Origin: Sulfurivirga sp964427185
GTDB lineage: Bacteria > Pseudomonadota > Gammaproteobacteria > Thiomicrospirales > Thiomicrospiraceae
Assembly (NCBI GenBank): GCA_964427185.1
Contig: CAYRSN010000002.1
Location: 1-64,000, forward strand
Direction of reading: 5' to 3'
DNA: 64,000 nt
Below, piece after piece: positions 53,166 to 61,736 of the stretch. The stretch's first letter is position 1; each line of letters starts with the position of its first letter. The notes under the pieces are model-generated. The model was not told the DNA's origin and did no database searches. It saw only the letters and a program-made list of their open reading frames with translations. A program made the translations under genes and the position numbers.

Positions 53166-53976
53166 GGCGAATGATTAACACTTCATGGTTATTGTAAAGT
53201 TGGCTGACAGGCGCTGCTTGGAGTTCCATAAAGCCTTCCTGGTCGGTTTGGCCGATCCGCTGAATCCGAGCAACAGGGTAGCCTGGCGGATAAATACCAT
53301 CTATCCCAGAGGTAACCAGAAGATCACCCGGGCGCACATCCGCACTGGTGCGAATAAACGCCACCTTAAGATGCCCATTGCCTAGGCCTTGCACAATGGC
53401 GCGTTGTCCGGTGCGCTCAATACGAATTGGAATGCTCAGAGAAGGGTCGGTCAGTAGCGTAACCTGGCTGGTCAGCTCGCCGACCTGTGTGACCAGCCCT
53501 AAAACCCCTTGTGCATCCAGGACAGGCATTTCACGTGTAATACCATCCAGTGCGCCCTTATTAATGACAATAAAATCTTTCATCGGCAAGTTACTGGTGC
53601 GCAGGATTGTGGCAATGGTCAGGTCAATATGCTCGCTGGCAAATGTCCCTGTGGCATCCAGCAATAGCTTGAGACGCTTGTTTTCAGCCTGCAGCTCTTG
53701 CAAGTGTTGGAGTTTGGCCTGAAGAATCAGGTTTTCTGCTTTGAGTGCATGATAGCGGCTGAGCAGTGCCTGTTCAGATCGGCTGCTGTCCAGATAGGCG
53801 GTATAGAGTGTTTTGGGCAGGGCGGCGATAAACTCGATAGGCTGGATGACGTTCATCAACATACTGCGCACATGCACTGCCAGATGTGTGTAATGATCCA
53901 ATACCATCATCAAGACAGCAAATACAAAAGCCGCCACAAAATGGCGACCCTCCGTTGCAGCAGGTGTTGTGCGCAA
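53146..53976 (-). CDS. mreC: Rod shape-determining protein MreC
   Basis: A 276-residue protein with one N-terminal membrane helix (FVAAFVFAVLMMVLDHY), a coiled coil (about 70-110) and two periplasmic beta-barrel domains with VINKGALDGITREMPV, GQRAIVQGLGNGHL and GDLLVTSGIDGIYPPGYPVA. The start is unclear: TTG 53976 gives this length, but AGAGGG lies 15 bases upstream and is better placed for ATT 53982, two codons earlier. The protein continues the mreB-mreC-mreD order. Confidence 0.93.
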   Translation of the reverse strand: MRTTPAATEGRHFVAAFVFAVLMMVLDHYTHLAVHVRSMLMNVIQPIEFIAALPKTLYTAYLDSSRSEQALLSRYHALKAENLILQAKLQHLQELQAENKRLKLLLDATGTFASEHIDLTIATILRTSNLPMKDFIVINKGALDGITREMPVLDAQGVLGLVTQVGELTSQVTLLTDPSLSIPIRIERTGQRAIVQGLGNGHLKVAFIRTSADVRPGDLLVTSGIDGIYPPGYPVARIQRIGQTDQEGFMELQAAPVSQLYNNHEVLIIRHVTPNT

Positions 53977-53999
53977 ACTAATGTCAGAGCCCTCTTAAA

Positions 54000-55040
54000 T
54001 CAGTCGTGAGAAAACACATCCATGCCGCGCTCATCCATCATTTCCAGCGCGCGTCCGCCACCTCGCGCCACACATGTCAAAGGCTCATCGGCAACAATGA
54101 CAGGGATGCCAGTTTCTTCGCTCAACAGCATGTCCAGATTGCGCAGCAGTGCACCGCCGCCGGTGAGCACAATGCCATGCTCTGCAATATCAGCGCCCAG
54201 CTCGGGCGGCGTGCGTTCCAGCGCTGTGCGCACAGCACTGACAATGGCCATTAAAGGCTCCTGAAGCGCATCGAGAATTTCATTAGAGTTTAATGTGAAT
54301 TTGCGTGGCACCCCCTCAGCCAGGTTATGCCCGCGCAGCTCGATCTCGCGGGGTTCGGCATCATGATAAGCCGTACCGATGGCATGTTTGATACGCTCAG
54401 CGGTCACCGGCCCCAGTACCATGCCATAGTTGCGACGTACGTATTTGTTGATCGCCTCATCAAAGTGATCGCCGCCTACTTTAATGGAGTCGGAGTAAAC
54501 GATACCGTTAAGCGAGATGGTGGCCACTTCGGTTGTGCCGCCGCCGATGTCCACCACCATGGAGCCGGTCGGCTCACTGACAGGCAGCCCTGCACCAATG
54601 GCCGCAACCATAGGCTCTTCAATCAAAAATACATCGCGGGCACCTGCACCTGCGGCGGACTCTCGGATCGCACGCCTTTCAACCTGGGTAGAGCCGCAGG
54701 GAACACAGACCAGTACCCGGGGGCTGGGCTGAAAAAATTTGGCGGCATGTACCTTTTTAATAAAGTGCTGCAACATTTTCTCGGTGACCGCAAAATCTGC
54801 AATCACCCCGTCCTTTAAAGGGCGAATGGCCTGAATATTGCCCGGGGTGCGTCCCAGCATGTTTTTGGCCTCTTCACCTACGGCAACAATGCTGCGCCCG
54901 CTGCGTCCGCCGTCACGAATGGCCACGACAGAAGGCTCGTCCAGCACAATGCCTTTTCCACGCACATAAATCAGCGTGTTGGCAGTCCCAAGGTCGATGG
55001 AGAGGTCATCGGAAAAAACGCCAAAAATCTTACGGAACAT
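54000..55040 (-). CDS. mreB: Rod shape-determining actin homologue MreB
   Basis: An actin-fold filament protein of 346 residues that guides lateral wall synthesis. It has the phosphate-1 motif DLGTANTLIYVRGKGIVLDE, phosphate-2 DIGGGTTEVATISL and the adenosine motif LTGGGALLRNLD. It is the first gene of the elongasome run and is divergent from gatC. Confidence 0.98.
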   Translation of the reverse strand: MFRKIFGVFSDDLSIDLGTANTLIYVRGKGIVLDEPSVVAIRDGGRSGRSIVAVGEEAKNMLGRTPGNIQAIRPLKDGVIADFAVTEKMLQHFIKKVHAAKFFQPSPRVLVCVPCGSTQVERRAIRESAAGAGARDVFLIEEPMVAAIGAGLPVSEPTGSMVVDIGGGTTEVATISLNGIVYSDSIKVGGDHFDEAINKYVRRNYGMVLGPVTAERIKHAIGTAYHDAEPREIELRGHNLAEGVPRKFTLNSNEILDALQEPLMAIVSAVRTALERTPPELGADIAEHGIVLTGGGALLRNLDMLLSEETGIPVIVADEPLTCVARGGGRALEMMDERGMDVFSHD

Positions 55041-55159
55041 AGTGTTTATCCATTAAGAAAGTCTAGTTGTTAATCAGACTATTTTACCCGCTTGCGCAGA
55101 AAGGGATGCAGTAAAATGTTGGGGTTTCTTAATTGTTCAGATAGGGTTGGGAGCTGAAA

Positions 55160-55447
55160 ATGAGCTTAAGTATTGATGAAGTTGAAAAGATCGCCGCACT
55201 GGCCGCCATTGACGTGCAGGCGCAGGAAAAAACCATGTATGCCGAGCAGCTGAGCAAGGTGCTGGATCTGTTCGCGCAGATGGAAGCGGTGGATACGGAA
55301 GGTGTGGCACCTATGGCGCATCCACTGGAGATGACACAGCGCCTGCGTGAAGACGAAGTGACTGAATATGATCAGCATGAAAAGTTCCAGCAGTTGGCGC
55401 CTAAAGTAGAAGCCGGCTTGTACCTTGTGCCCCAGGTGATTGACTAA
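55160..55447 (+). CDS. gatC: Asp-tRNA(Asn)/Glu-tRNA(Gln) amidotransferase subunit C
   Basis: The small (95-residue) helical subunit that stabilises GatA-GatB. It starts with the typical IDEVEKIAALAAIDV and ends with PQVID. It is first in a gatC-gatA-gatB run with 12-bp gaps. Confidence 0.95.
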   Translation: MSLSIDEVEKIAALAAIDVQAQEKTMYAEQLSKVLDLFAQMEAVDTEGVAPMAHPLEMTQRLREDEVTEYDQHEKFQQLAPKVEAGLYLVPQVID

Positions 55448-55459
55448 AGGATTTAAAAA

Positions 55460-56914
55460 ATGCATACCCTGAGTTTAAAGACACTGAGTGAAAAACTCCA
55501 TAACCGAGAGATTTCCAGCGTTGAGCTGACGCAGTACTTCCTGAACCGTATTGAAAAATTAGATCCGGAGCTCAACAGCTACATTACCGTGACACCGGAG
55601 CTTGCGCTTGAGATGGCAAAAATGGCCGATGCTGCTATTGCGGAAGGCAGTGCCGGGCCTTTGACCGGTATTCCTGTAGCGCATAAGGATATTTTTACCA
55701 CCGATGGGGTTCGTACTACCTGCGCCAGCCGCATGCTGGATAACTTTGTAGCACCTTATGATGCCCATGTGGTGGAAAAGCTCAAACAAGCCGGCATGCC
55801 GCTGTTGGGTAAAACTAATATGGATGAGTTTGCCATGGGTTCCTCCAATGAGACCAGTTACTATGGCGCTGTACGCAATCCGTGGGATCTGAATGCCGTG
55901 CCGGGTGGCTCCTCAGGAGGCTCTGCAGCCGCAGTGGCAGCAGGTTTGGCACCTGTTGCGACCGGTACGGATACGGGTGGATCCATTCGTCAGCCGGCCA
56001 GTTTCTGTGGTATTACCGGTATCAAGCCGACCTATGGGCTGGTGTCTCGCTATGGCATGATTGCCTATGCCTCAAGTTTTGATCAGGGCGGCCCCATGGC
56101 GAAAAGCGCAGAAGATGCAGCTTGGTTGCTGAATGCCATGGCGGGCTTTGACAAGCGGGATTCCACCTCTATTGAAAGAGACCTTCCGGATTTTACTGCA
56201 TCGCTGAATGACACCATTGAAGGCCTGCGTATTGGCTTACCCAAAGAGTATTTCGGTGAAGGGCTGGATGCTGAGGTGGCCGCACAGATTGAAGCGGCCA
56301 TCAAACAGCTGGAAGCGCTGGGCGCAAAAGTTGTCGAAGTGAGTTTGCCCAATAAGGATCTGGCCGTGCCCGCCTATTATGTCCTGGCACCTGCTGAGGC
56401 CTCTTCCAATCTGGCGCGTTATGACGGCGTGCGTTATGGCTACCGCTGTGAAGATCCAAAAGACCTGAAAGATATGTATTTCCGTTCCCGTGCGGAAGGC
56501 TTTGGCGAAGAAGTAAAGCGCCGCATTATGATCGGTGCCTATACCCTGTCGGCAGGTTATTACGATGCTTATTACCTGAAGGCGCAGAAGCTGCGCCGTA
56601 TGGTGCGGGATGATTTCATGCGTGCCTTTGAGCAGTGTGATGTCATTGCAGGGCCGGTGTCGCCGACAGTGGCATGGAATTTGGGCGAGAAAAAAGATGA
56701 TCCGGTCAGTATGTATCTGGCAGATCTTTACACCATTCCTGTCAACCTGGCGGGGCTGCCCGCCATGAGTGTGCCTGCTGGGATGGCGCAGGGACGGCCG
56801 GTGGGGCTTCACCTGGTTGGGCCCTATTTCAGCGAAGCAAAACTGCTGAATGTGGCGCATCAGTTCCAGCAGGCAACAGACTGGCATCAGAAAACCCCGG
56901 AAATAGCCAAGTAA
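55460..56914 (+). CDS. gatA: Asp-tRNA(Asn)/Glu-tRNA(Gln) amidotransferase subunit A
   Basis: The amidase subunit that releases ammonia from glutamine. The 484-residue protein has the amidase Ser-cisSer-Lys triad: Lys in PVAHKDIFTTDG and the Ser residues in PGGSSGGSAAAVAAG and GTDTGGSIRQPASFCG. The length is standard. Together with GatB and GatC it amidates misacylated tRNAs. Confidence 0.97.
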   Translation: MHTLSLKTLSEKLHNREISSVELTQYFLNRIEKLDPELNSYITVTPELALEMAKMADAAIAEGSAGPLTGIPVAHKDIFTTDGVRTTCASRMLDNFVAPYDAHVVEKLKQAGMPLLGKTNMDEFAMGSSNETSYYGAVRNPWDLNAVPGGSSGGSAAAVAAGLAPVATGTDTGGSIRQPASFCGITGIKPTYGLVSRYGMIAYASSFDQGGPMAKSAEDAAWLLNAMAGFDKRDSTSIERDLPDFTASLNDTIEGLRIGLPKEYFGEGLDAEVAAQIEAAIKQLEALGAKVVEVSLPNKDLAVPAYYVLAPAEASSNLARYDGVRYGYRCEDPKDLKDMYFRSRAEGFGEEVKRRIMIGAYTLSAGYYDAYYLKAQKLRRMVRDDFMRAFEQCDVIAGPVSPTVAWNLGEKKDDPVSMYLADLYTIPVNLAGLPAMSVPAGMAQGRPVGLHLVGPYFSEAKLLNVAHQFQQATDWHQKTPEIAK

Positions 56915-56926
56915 AGGAGTGGTGAA

Positions 56927-58357
56927 ATGAATTGGGAAGTTGTAATCGGGCTGGAAATTCATGCACAGCTGGCGACCAAATCGAAAATCTTTTCAGGCGC
57001 TTCCACTGCCTTTGGGGCACTGCCTAACACGCAGGCCTGTGCCGTGGATATTGCCTTGCCGGGTGTGTTGCCAGTTCTGAATAAGGAAGCGGTGAACATG
57101 GCCATTAAGTTTGGCCTGGCCATTGATGCGGACATTACGCCACGCAGCGTATTTGCCCGTAAGCACTATTTCTATCCGGACCTGCCTAAGGGATATCAGA
57201 TCTCGCAATATGAGTTGCCTGTCATTAGTAAAGGGCATGTGGAGATTGACATTGAAGGGCAGAAAAAAACCATAGGTGTGACCCGAGCCCATCTGGAAGA
57301 GGATGCGGGTAAATCCCTGCATGAAGATTTTCTGGGCATGACCGGTATCGATTTGAACCGTGCCGGCACGCCTTTGCTGGAAATTGTTTCCGAGCCGGAT
57401 ATGCGCTCCATTGACGAGGCCATTGCCTATGCCAAGAAAATCCATGAATTGGTGCAGTATCTGGAGATTTGTGACGGTAATATGCAGGAAGGCTCCTTCC
57501 GTGTAGATGCCAATGTCTCCCTGCGCCGTCCGGGTGATCCGCTGGGCACACGCACGGAGCTGAAAAACATTAACTCTTTCAAGTTTCTGGAAAAGGCACT
57601 CCAGTATGAGATCGAGCGCCATATGGATATTCTGGAGTCCGGCGGCAAGATCGTGCAGGAGACGCGTCTGTATGATTCCGTAAAGGATGAAACCCGTTCC
57701 ATGCGGGAAAAGGAAGAGGCTAACGACTACCGTTATTTCCCTGATCCAGATCTGTTACCGCTGGTGATTACGCCGGAAATGATTGAGGCAGTCAAAGCAA
57801 CGCTGCCGGAGCTGCCAGATGCCAAGCGCACCCGCTTCATGGAGCAGTATGGGCTGCCAGCCTATGATGCTGGCGTGCTTACGGGCAGTCGTGAGTTGGC
57901 GGATTTTTATGAGCAGGTCGTACAAACCGTCGGAGGCGAGCCTAAGCTCTGCGCAAACTGGGTGATGGTAGAATTGCTCGGTGCGTTGAATAAGGAAAAT
58001 TTATCACTGGCTGAGTCGCCGATCGAAGCTGTGATGCTCGGTGAGCTGCTGGCGCGGATTGTGGACAATACTATCTCCGGCAAGATCGCCAAAGAAGTGT
58101 TTGAAGCCATGTGGGCAGGAGAAGGTCGTGCTGATGCGATTATTGAAGCCAAAGGCTTAAAGCAGATCACCGATGCCAGTGCTATTGAAGCAATTATTGA
58201 TGAAGTGATCGCCAATAATCCGGCACAAGTAGAGCAGTATCGTGGTGGTAAGGACAAATTGTTCGGCTTTTTTGTCGGGCAGGTAATGAAAGCCACGCAA
58301 GGTAAGGCTAACCCTAAACAGGTGAATGAGCTACTGCGCAAAAAACTGGCTGGTTGA
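56927..58357 (+). CDS. gatB: Asp-tRNA(Asn)/Glu-tRNA(Gln) amidotransferase subunit B
   Basis: The tRNA-binding kinase subunit that activates the misacylated Asp or Glu. The 476-residue protein starts WEVVIGLEIHAQL, has the conserved RKHYFYPDLPKGYQISQYE and the C-terminal YqeY-like tail domain (DKLFGFFVGQVMKATQGKAN). A terminator stem starts right after its stop codon. Confidence 0.97.
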   Translation: MNWEVVIGLEIHAQLATKSKIFSGASTAFGALPNTQACAVDIALPGVLPVLNKEAVNMAIKFGLAIDADITPRSVFARKHYFYPDLPKGYQISQYELPVISKGHVEIDIEGQKKTIGVTRAHLEEDAGKSLHEDFLGMTGIDLNRAGTPLLEIVSEPDMRSIDEAIAYAKKIHELVQYLEICDGNMQEGSFRVDANVSLRRPGDPLGTRTELKNINSFKFLEKALQYEIERHMDILESGGKIVQETRLYDSVKDETRSMREKEEANDYRYFPDPDLLPLVITPEMIEAVKATLPELPDAKRTRFMEQYGLPAYDAGVLTGSRELADFYEQVVQTVGGEPKLCANWVMVELLGALNKENLSLAESPIEAVMLGELLARIVDNTISGKIAKEVFEAMWAGEGRADAIIEAKGLKQITDASAIEAIIDEVIANNPAQVEQYRGGKDKLFGFFVGQVMKATQGKANPKQVNELLRKKLAG

Positions 58358-58377
58358 GGGGGTCTCCTCCTTTTTTT
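58358..58377 (+). terminator. Rho-independent terminator abutting the gatB stop codon
   Basis: GGGGG, loop TCT, CCTCC (one G-U pair) and seven T follow the gatB TGA without spacing. It is the third member of the same terminator design in this window. Confidence 0.7.
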
Positions 58378-58410
58378 AAAAATGAAAAATTAAAAAATAA
58401 CTTTTGTTTA

Positions 58411-58433
58411 AAAGCCCCGTTTCCGGGGCTTTT
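58411..58433 (+). terminator. Second terminator after gatB
   Basis: AAAGCCCC and GGGGCTTT form an 8-bp stem around GTTTCC, followed by a short T-run. It backs up the terminator at 58358. Confidence 0.7.
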
Positions 58434-58437
58434 ATGC

Positions 58438-58467
58438 TTGATTTGCTATAAAAAGTCTTTATATTAT
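58438..58467 (+). promoter_or_regulatory. Promoter of htpX
   Basis: TTGATT (58438-58443) and TATTAT (58462-58467) are spaced by 18 bp, and the -10 ends 29 bp before the htpX start. They lie directly after the gatB terminators. Confidence 0.5.
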
Positions 58468-58496
58468 TGGCGAACCTTTATGAAAAGGAGTGGTGT

Positions 58497-59423
58497 ATGA
58501 ACCTGAAAGGTATTTTTCTGTTTTTATTAACGAACATTGCGGTCATCGCTGTGGCGTCCATTACGCTCAGCCTGCTGGGTGTGGGCGGACACTATACCGC
58601 AGGCGGTTTGGATCTGGGCAATCTGTTGATTTTTGCGGCAGTCTTTGGGTTTGCCGGCTCATTTGTATCGCTATTCATGTCCAAGTGGATGGCGCTGCAG
58701 ATGACCGGAGCGGAAATTATTGACCCTGAACGTCCCCGCAACGAAGCGGAAGCCTGGTTGGTGCAGACCGTGCGCCGTCAGGCTGAGAAAGCGGGTATTG
58801 GGTATCCTGATGTGGCCATTTATGCTGATCCGGCACCCAATGCTTTTGCAACGGGATGGAACCGCAACAATGCACTGGTGGCGGTATCTACGGGCTTGTT
58901 GGAAAACATGACTCGAGATGAGGTGGAGGCCGTACTGGCTCATGAAGTTGCTCACATTGCCAATGGCGATATGATTACCATGGCCTTGCTACAAGGTGTT
59001 GTGAATACGTTTGTCATCTTCTTTGCCCGGATTGCAGGTTACTTTGTAGACCGTGTACTGCTTAGAAATGAAAGTGATGAGCCGGGTATTGGCTACTATA
59101 TAGCCAGCTTCATCTTTGAGATTCTATTTGGAATTCTCGCCAGTATGATTGTGATGTGGTACAGCCGTAAGCGCGAATTCCGTGCGGATGCGGGCGGCGC
59201 TTATCTGGCAGGTCGTGAGAAGATGATTGCCGCTTTGCGACGCTTGATGACCATTCATGAGCCGGCTCATCTGCCTGAGCAGCTGGCGGCGTTTGGGATC
59301 AATAAGTCTGCGGTTTCCGGTTTGATGGCACTGTTTGCCAGCCACCCACCGCTGGAGCAGCGTATTGAGTATCTGCAGCAGGCAGATGAACGCAAGCTGA
59401 AGCTTGGTTTGGGATTGTCATAA
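58497..59423 (+). CDS. htpX: Membrane zinc protease HtpX
   Basis: A membrane-bound M48 metalloprotease involved in quality control of membrane proteins. The 308-residue product has two N-terminal helices, the zinc motif HEVAH in LAHEVAHIANGD, further helices and the third-ligand Glu region KREFRADAGG. ATG 58497 is preferred (AAAAGGAG upstream, usual N-terminus MNLKGIFLFL) over an in-frame ATG ten codons earlier. Confidence 0.95.
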   Translation: MNLKGIFLFLLTNIAVIAVASITLSLLGVGGHYTAGGLDLGNLLIFAAVFGFAGSFVSLFMSKWMALQMTGAEIIDPERPRNEAEAWLVQTVRRQAEKAGIGYPDVAIYADPAPNAFATGWNRNNALVAVSTGLLENMTRDEVEAVLAHEVAHIANGDMITMALLQGVVNTFVIFFARIAGYFVDRVLLRNESDEPGIGYYIASFIFEILFGILASMIVMWYSRKREFRADAGGAYLAGREKMIAALRRLMTIHEPAHLPEQLAAFGINKSAVSGLMALFASHPPLEQRIEYLQQADERKLKLGLGLS

Positions 59424-59454
59424 TGTAATGCTTAATGCGTTATTGAAAGCAAAT

Positions 59455-59481
59455 AAAAAGCCCGGCATTGCCGGGCTTTTT
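59455..59481. terminator. Bidirectional terminator between htpX and argF
   Basis: AAAAAGCCCGGC, loop ATT, GCCGGGCTTTTT is a long perfect stem with A and T runs on either side, so it can end both convergent genes. Confidence 0.9.
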
Positions 59482-59500
59482 ATTGCTCTGGCAAAACATT

Positions 59501-60409
59501 TTATTTGCCCGTGAGGAATAGAATCAGCGCCTTTTGTGCATGGAGGCGGTTTTCCGCTTCATCCCAGACGACAGATTGCGGTCCGTCAATGACATCTGGG
59601 GTGACTTCTTCTCCACGATGGGCAGGCAGGCAGTGCATGAAGAGTGCATCCGGTTTCGCTTGAGCCATGACTTCGGCATTTACCTGAAACGGCATGAACT
59701 GTTCCACGCGTACCTGCTGCTCATCTTCCTGACCCATACTTGCCCAGACATCTGTGACCACTAGATCAACATTCTGTGCAGCTGCTTTGGCCTCTCTGAA
59801 CAGGCGAACTCGATCACCCGCGGCTTCCAGCAGCGATGCTTTGGGCTCAAATCCTTCCGGACAGGCGATGTTGAGTTTGAAGTCATACTGTATGGCGGCA
59901 TTGATATAGCTGTTGCACATGTTGTTGCCATCGCCGATCCAAGCTACGGTTTTGCCTTGCATCTCACCATGGTGTTCATACCAGGTTTGCATATCTGCCA
60001 GTAGTTGGCAGGGATGGTAGTCATCTGTTAAGGCATTGATGACGGGCACTTGGCTGTGGCGAGCAAAGGTTTCCACTGTGCTGTGGGCAAAGGTTCTGAT
60101 CATAATCAGATCGGCCATGCTGGACATGACACGTGCGCTGTCTTCAATAGGCTCTCCTCGACCCAGTTGCGTATCCCTTGGGGAAAGAAACAGAGCGTGC
60201 CCGCCCAGCTGTGTCATGGCGATTTCAAAGGACAGCCGTGTGCGTGTACTGGCTTTTTCAAAAATCATTGCCAGGGAGCGGTTTTTCAGAGGCTCGAATA
60301 TGGGGCCTTCCTGTTTGAGTGCCTGTTTCAGCTCAATCCCTCGCTGCAGGATCTGGAGCAGTTCATCCGGGGTACAGTCTTTCAGGGTGAGAAAGTGTCT
60401 TACTTGCAT
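59501..60409 (-). CDS. argF: Ornithine carbamoyltransferase
   Basis: Converts ornithine and carbamoyl phosphate to citrulline in arginine synthesis. The carbamoyl-phosphate motif is STRTR (FEKASTRTRLSFE), and HCLPAHRGEEV holds the ornithine-site Cys. ATG 60409 comes one base after the argD stop and gives 302 residues; a TTG start at 60424 inside argD is less likely. It forms an argD-argF operon. Confidence 0.96.
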   Translation of the reverse strand: MQVRHFLTLKDCTPDELLQILQRGIELKQALKQEGPIFEPLKNRSLAMIFEKASTRTRLSFEIAMTQLGGHALFLSPRDTQLGRGEPIEDSARVMSSMADLIMIRTFAHSTVETFARHSQVPVINALTDDYHPCQLLADMQTWYEHHGEMQGKTVAWIGDGNNMCNSYINAAIQYDFKLNIACPEGFEPKASLLEAAGDRVRLFREAKAAAQNVDLVVTDVWASMGQEDEQQVRVEQFMPFQVNAEVMAQAKPDALFMHCLPAHRGEEVTPDVIDGPQSVVWDEAENRLHAQKALILFLTGK

Positions 60410-60410
60410 G

Positions 60411-61574
60411 TTAGAAAGTCTCAATTAGTTCACAAATGCTGTCAATCATTTGAGCCTGCTCAGCCGCAGTCATGATAAAGGGGGGAAGCAGGCGTATGAC
60501 GCGTTCTCGCGTGACATTGATTAACAGGCGGTGTTGTGTCAGCGCGGTATTGACCAGTGCACCGCAGGGGCGGTCAAGCTCAATCCCGATCATCATACCG
60601 AGTACGCGGATGGATTTAACGCGTGGGTGGGTGCTCAGCCTTTGTGTAAAAACTTCTTTTAGGGCTTCCCCTGTCAGTGCTACCTTTTCCGGCCACTGTT
60701 CCTGCTGCATCAGTTCAAGCACCGTTAATCCGGCGCGGCAAGCCAGCGGGTTGCCGCCAAAGGTAGTGCCGTGGCTGCCGGGCACAAGTGCCTCTGCCGC
60801 TTCACCGCGTGCCAGACAGGCGCCAATGGGCACGCCATTGCCCAGTGCTTTGGCCAAGGTCATGACATCTGGTTGAATCCCGCTGTGCTGGAAAGCGAAA
60901 AGCTTGCCTGTGCGCCCCATGCCGGTCTGTACTTCATCGACCATGAGCAGCCAGTTGTTTTGATCACATAGCTGGCGCAACTTGGGCAAATAGTCGGGCT
61001 GAGGAATATGAACGCCTCCTTCCCCCTGGACAGGTTCGACTAAGACGGCAACGATATTGGGATTGTCTGCCAGAGAGGAGACGGCTTCGATATTGTCGTA
61101 AGGCACATGGATGAACCCCTCTACCAGCGGCTCAAAGCCAGTCTGCGCCTTAGAGTTTCCGGTGGCACTCAGTGCTGCCAGGGTGCGTCCATGGAAGCTG
61201 TTTTCCATGACGATAATGGTAGGGCATTCAATGCCTTGAGCATGCCCCCAGCGGCGTGCCAGCTTGATGGCGGTTTCATTTGCTTCTGCACCGGAGTTGC
61301 AGAAAAATACCTTATCCATCTCGGATACATGACAAAGCTGCTCCCCGAGTTGCTGTTGCAGTGGGATGTTATAAAGATTCGAGGTATGCAGCAGTGTGCC
61401 GGCCTGCTCACAGAGCGCCTTTTGTAAAGCGGGATGTGTATGCCCGAGACTACAGACGGCAATCCCGCTTAAGGCATCCAGGTAGGCCTGGTTTTGTTCG
61501 TCATAAAGCCAGGCGCCTTGTCCTCGCACAAAGCTCACAGGCAGTCGTGCGTAGGTGTTCATCAGTGTTGTCAT
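60411..61574 (-). CDS. argD: Acetylornithine aminotransferase
   Basis: A class III PLP aminotransferase of arginine (and possibly lysine) synthesis. NSGAEANETAIKLARR binds the PLP phosphate, VDEVQTGMGRTGK holds the ring Asp, and the Schiff-base Lys is in TLAKALGNGVPIGA. ATG 61574 gives 387 residues; ATG 61562 (MNTYARLPVSF) is also possible, and no strong ribosome-binding site separates them. The frame extends to TTG 61616, which lies in the terminator-like hairpin and is unlikely. argF follows after one base. Confidence 0.94.
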   Translation of the reverse strand: MTTLMNTYARLPVSFVRGQGAWLYDEQNQAYLDALSGIAVCSLGHTHPALQKALCEQAGTLLHTSNLYNIPLQQQLGEQLCHVSEMDKVFFCNSGAEANETAIKLARRWGHAQGIECPTIIVMENSFHGRTLAALSATGNSKAQTGFEPLVEGFIHVPYDNIEAVSSLADNPNIVAVLVEPVQGEGGVHIPQPDYLPKLRQLCDQNNWLLMVDEVQTGMGRTGKLFAFQHSGIQPDVMTLAKALGNGVPIGACLARGEAAEALVPGSHGTTFGGNPLACRAGLTVLELMQQEQWPEKVALTGEALKEVFTQRLSTHPRVKSIRVLGMMIGIELDRPCGALVNTALTQHRLLINVTRERVIRLLPPFIMTAAEQAQMIDSICELIETF

Positions 61575-61606
61575 AGGTGATATCTGATCTGTCACGTGTA
61601 AAAAAC

Positions 61607-61628
61607 AAAAAAGCAACCCAAAGGTTGC
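61607..61628 (-). terminator. Terminator-like hairpin in the argD leader
   Basis: On the minus strand GCAACC, loop TTTG, GGTTGC is followed by six T. It lies 33 bp upstream of the argD start and just after a plausible promoter (TTGATT at 61663-61668, TAAAAT at 61641-61646, 16-bp spacing). No minus-strand gene lies immediately upstream, so it would act on argD transcription itself, as an attenuator or a 5' stabilising hairpin. Confidence 0.55.
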
Positions 61629-61640
61629 CTGAAACTTTTA

Positions 61641-61668
61641 ATTTTACAGTTTATTCTGCCAGAATCAA
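61641..61668 (-). promoter_or_regulatory. Probable argD promoter
   Basis: Minus-strand TTGATT and TAAAAT with 16-bp spacing predict a transcript starting near 61634, a few bases before the hairpin at 61607-61628. Confidence 0.45.
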
Positions 61669-61736
61669 ATATATCGGAAAGTGGGAGTAGTTTGTTAAAA
61701 TGAGAAAGTTTTGTGAAATGAATAAAAGGATGTGTA

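Noticed and set aside
56237..56962. A 241-codon antisense frame over gatA/gatB
   Set aside because: Its sequence reflects the complement of conserved amidotransferase codons and shows no domain.
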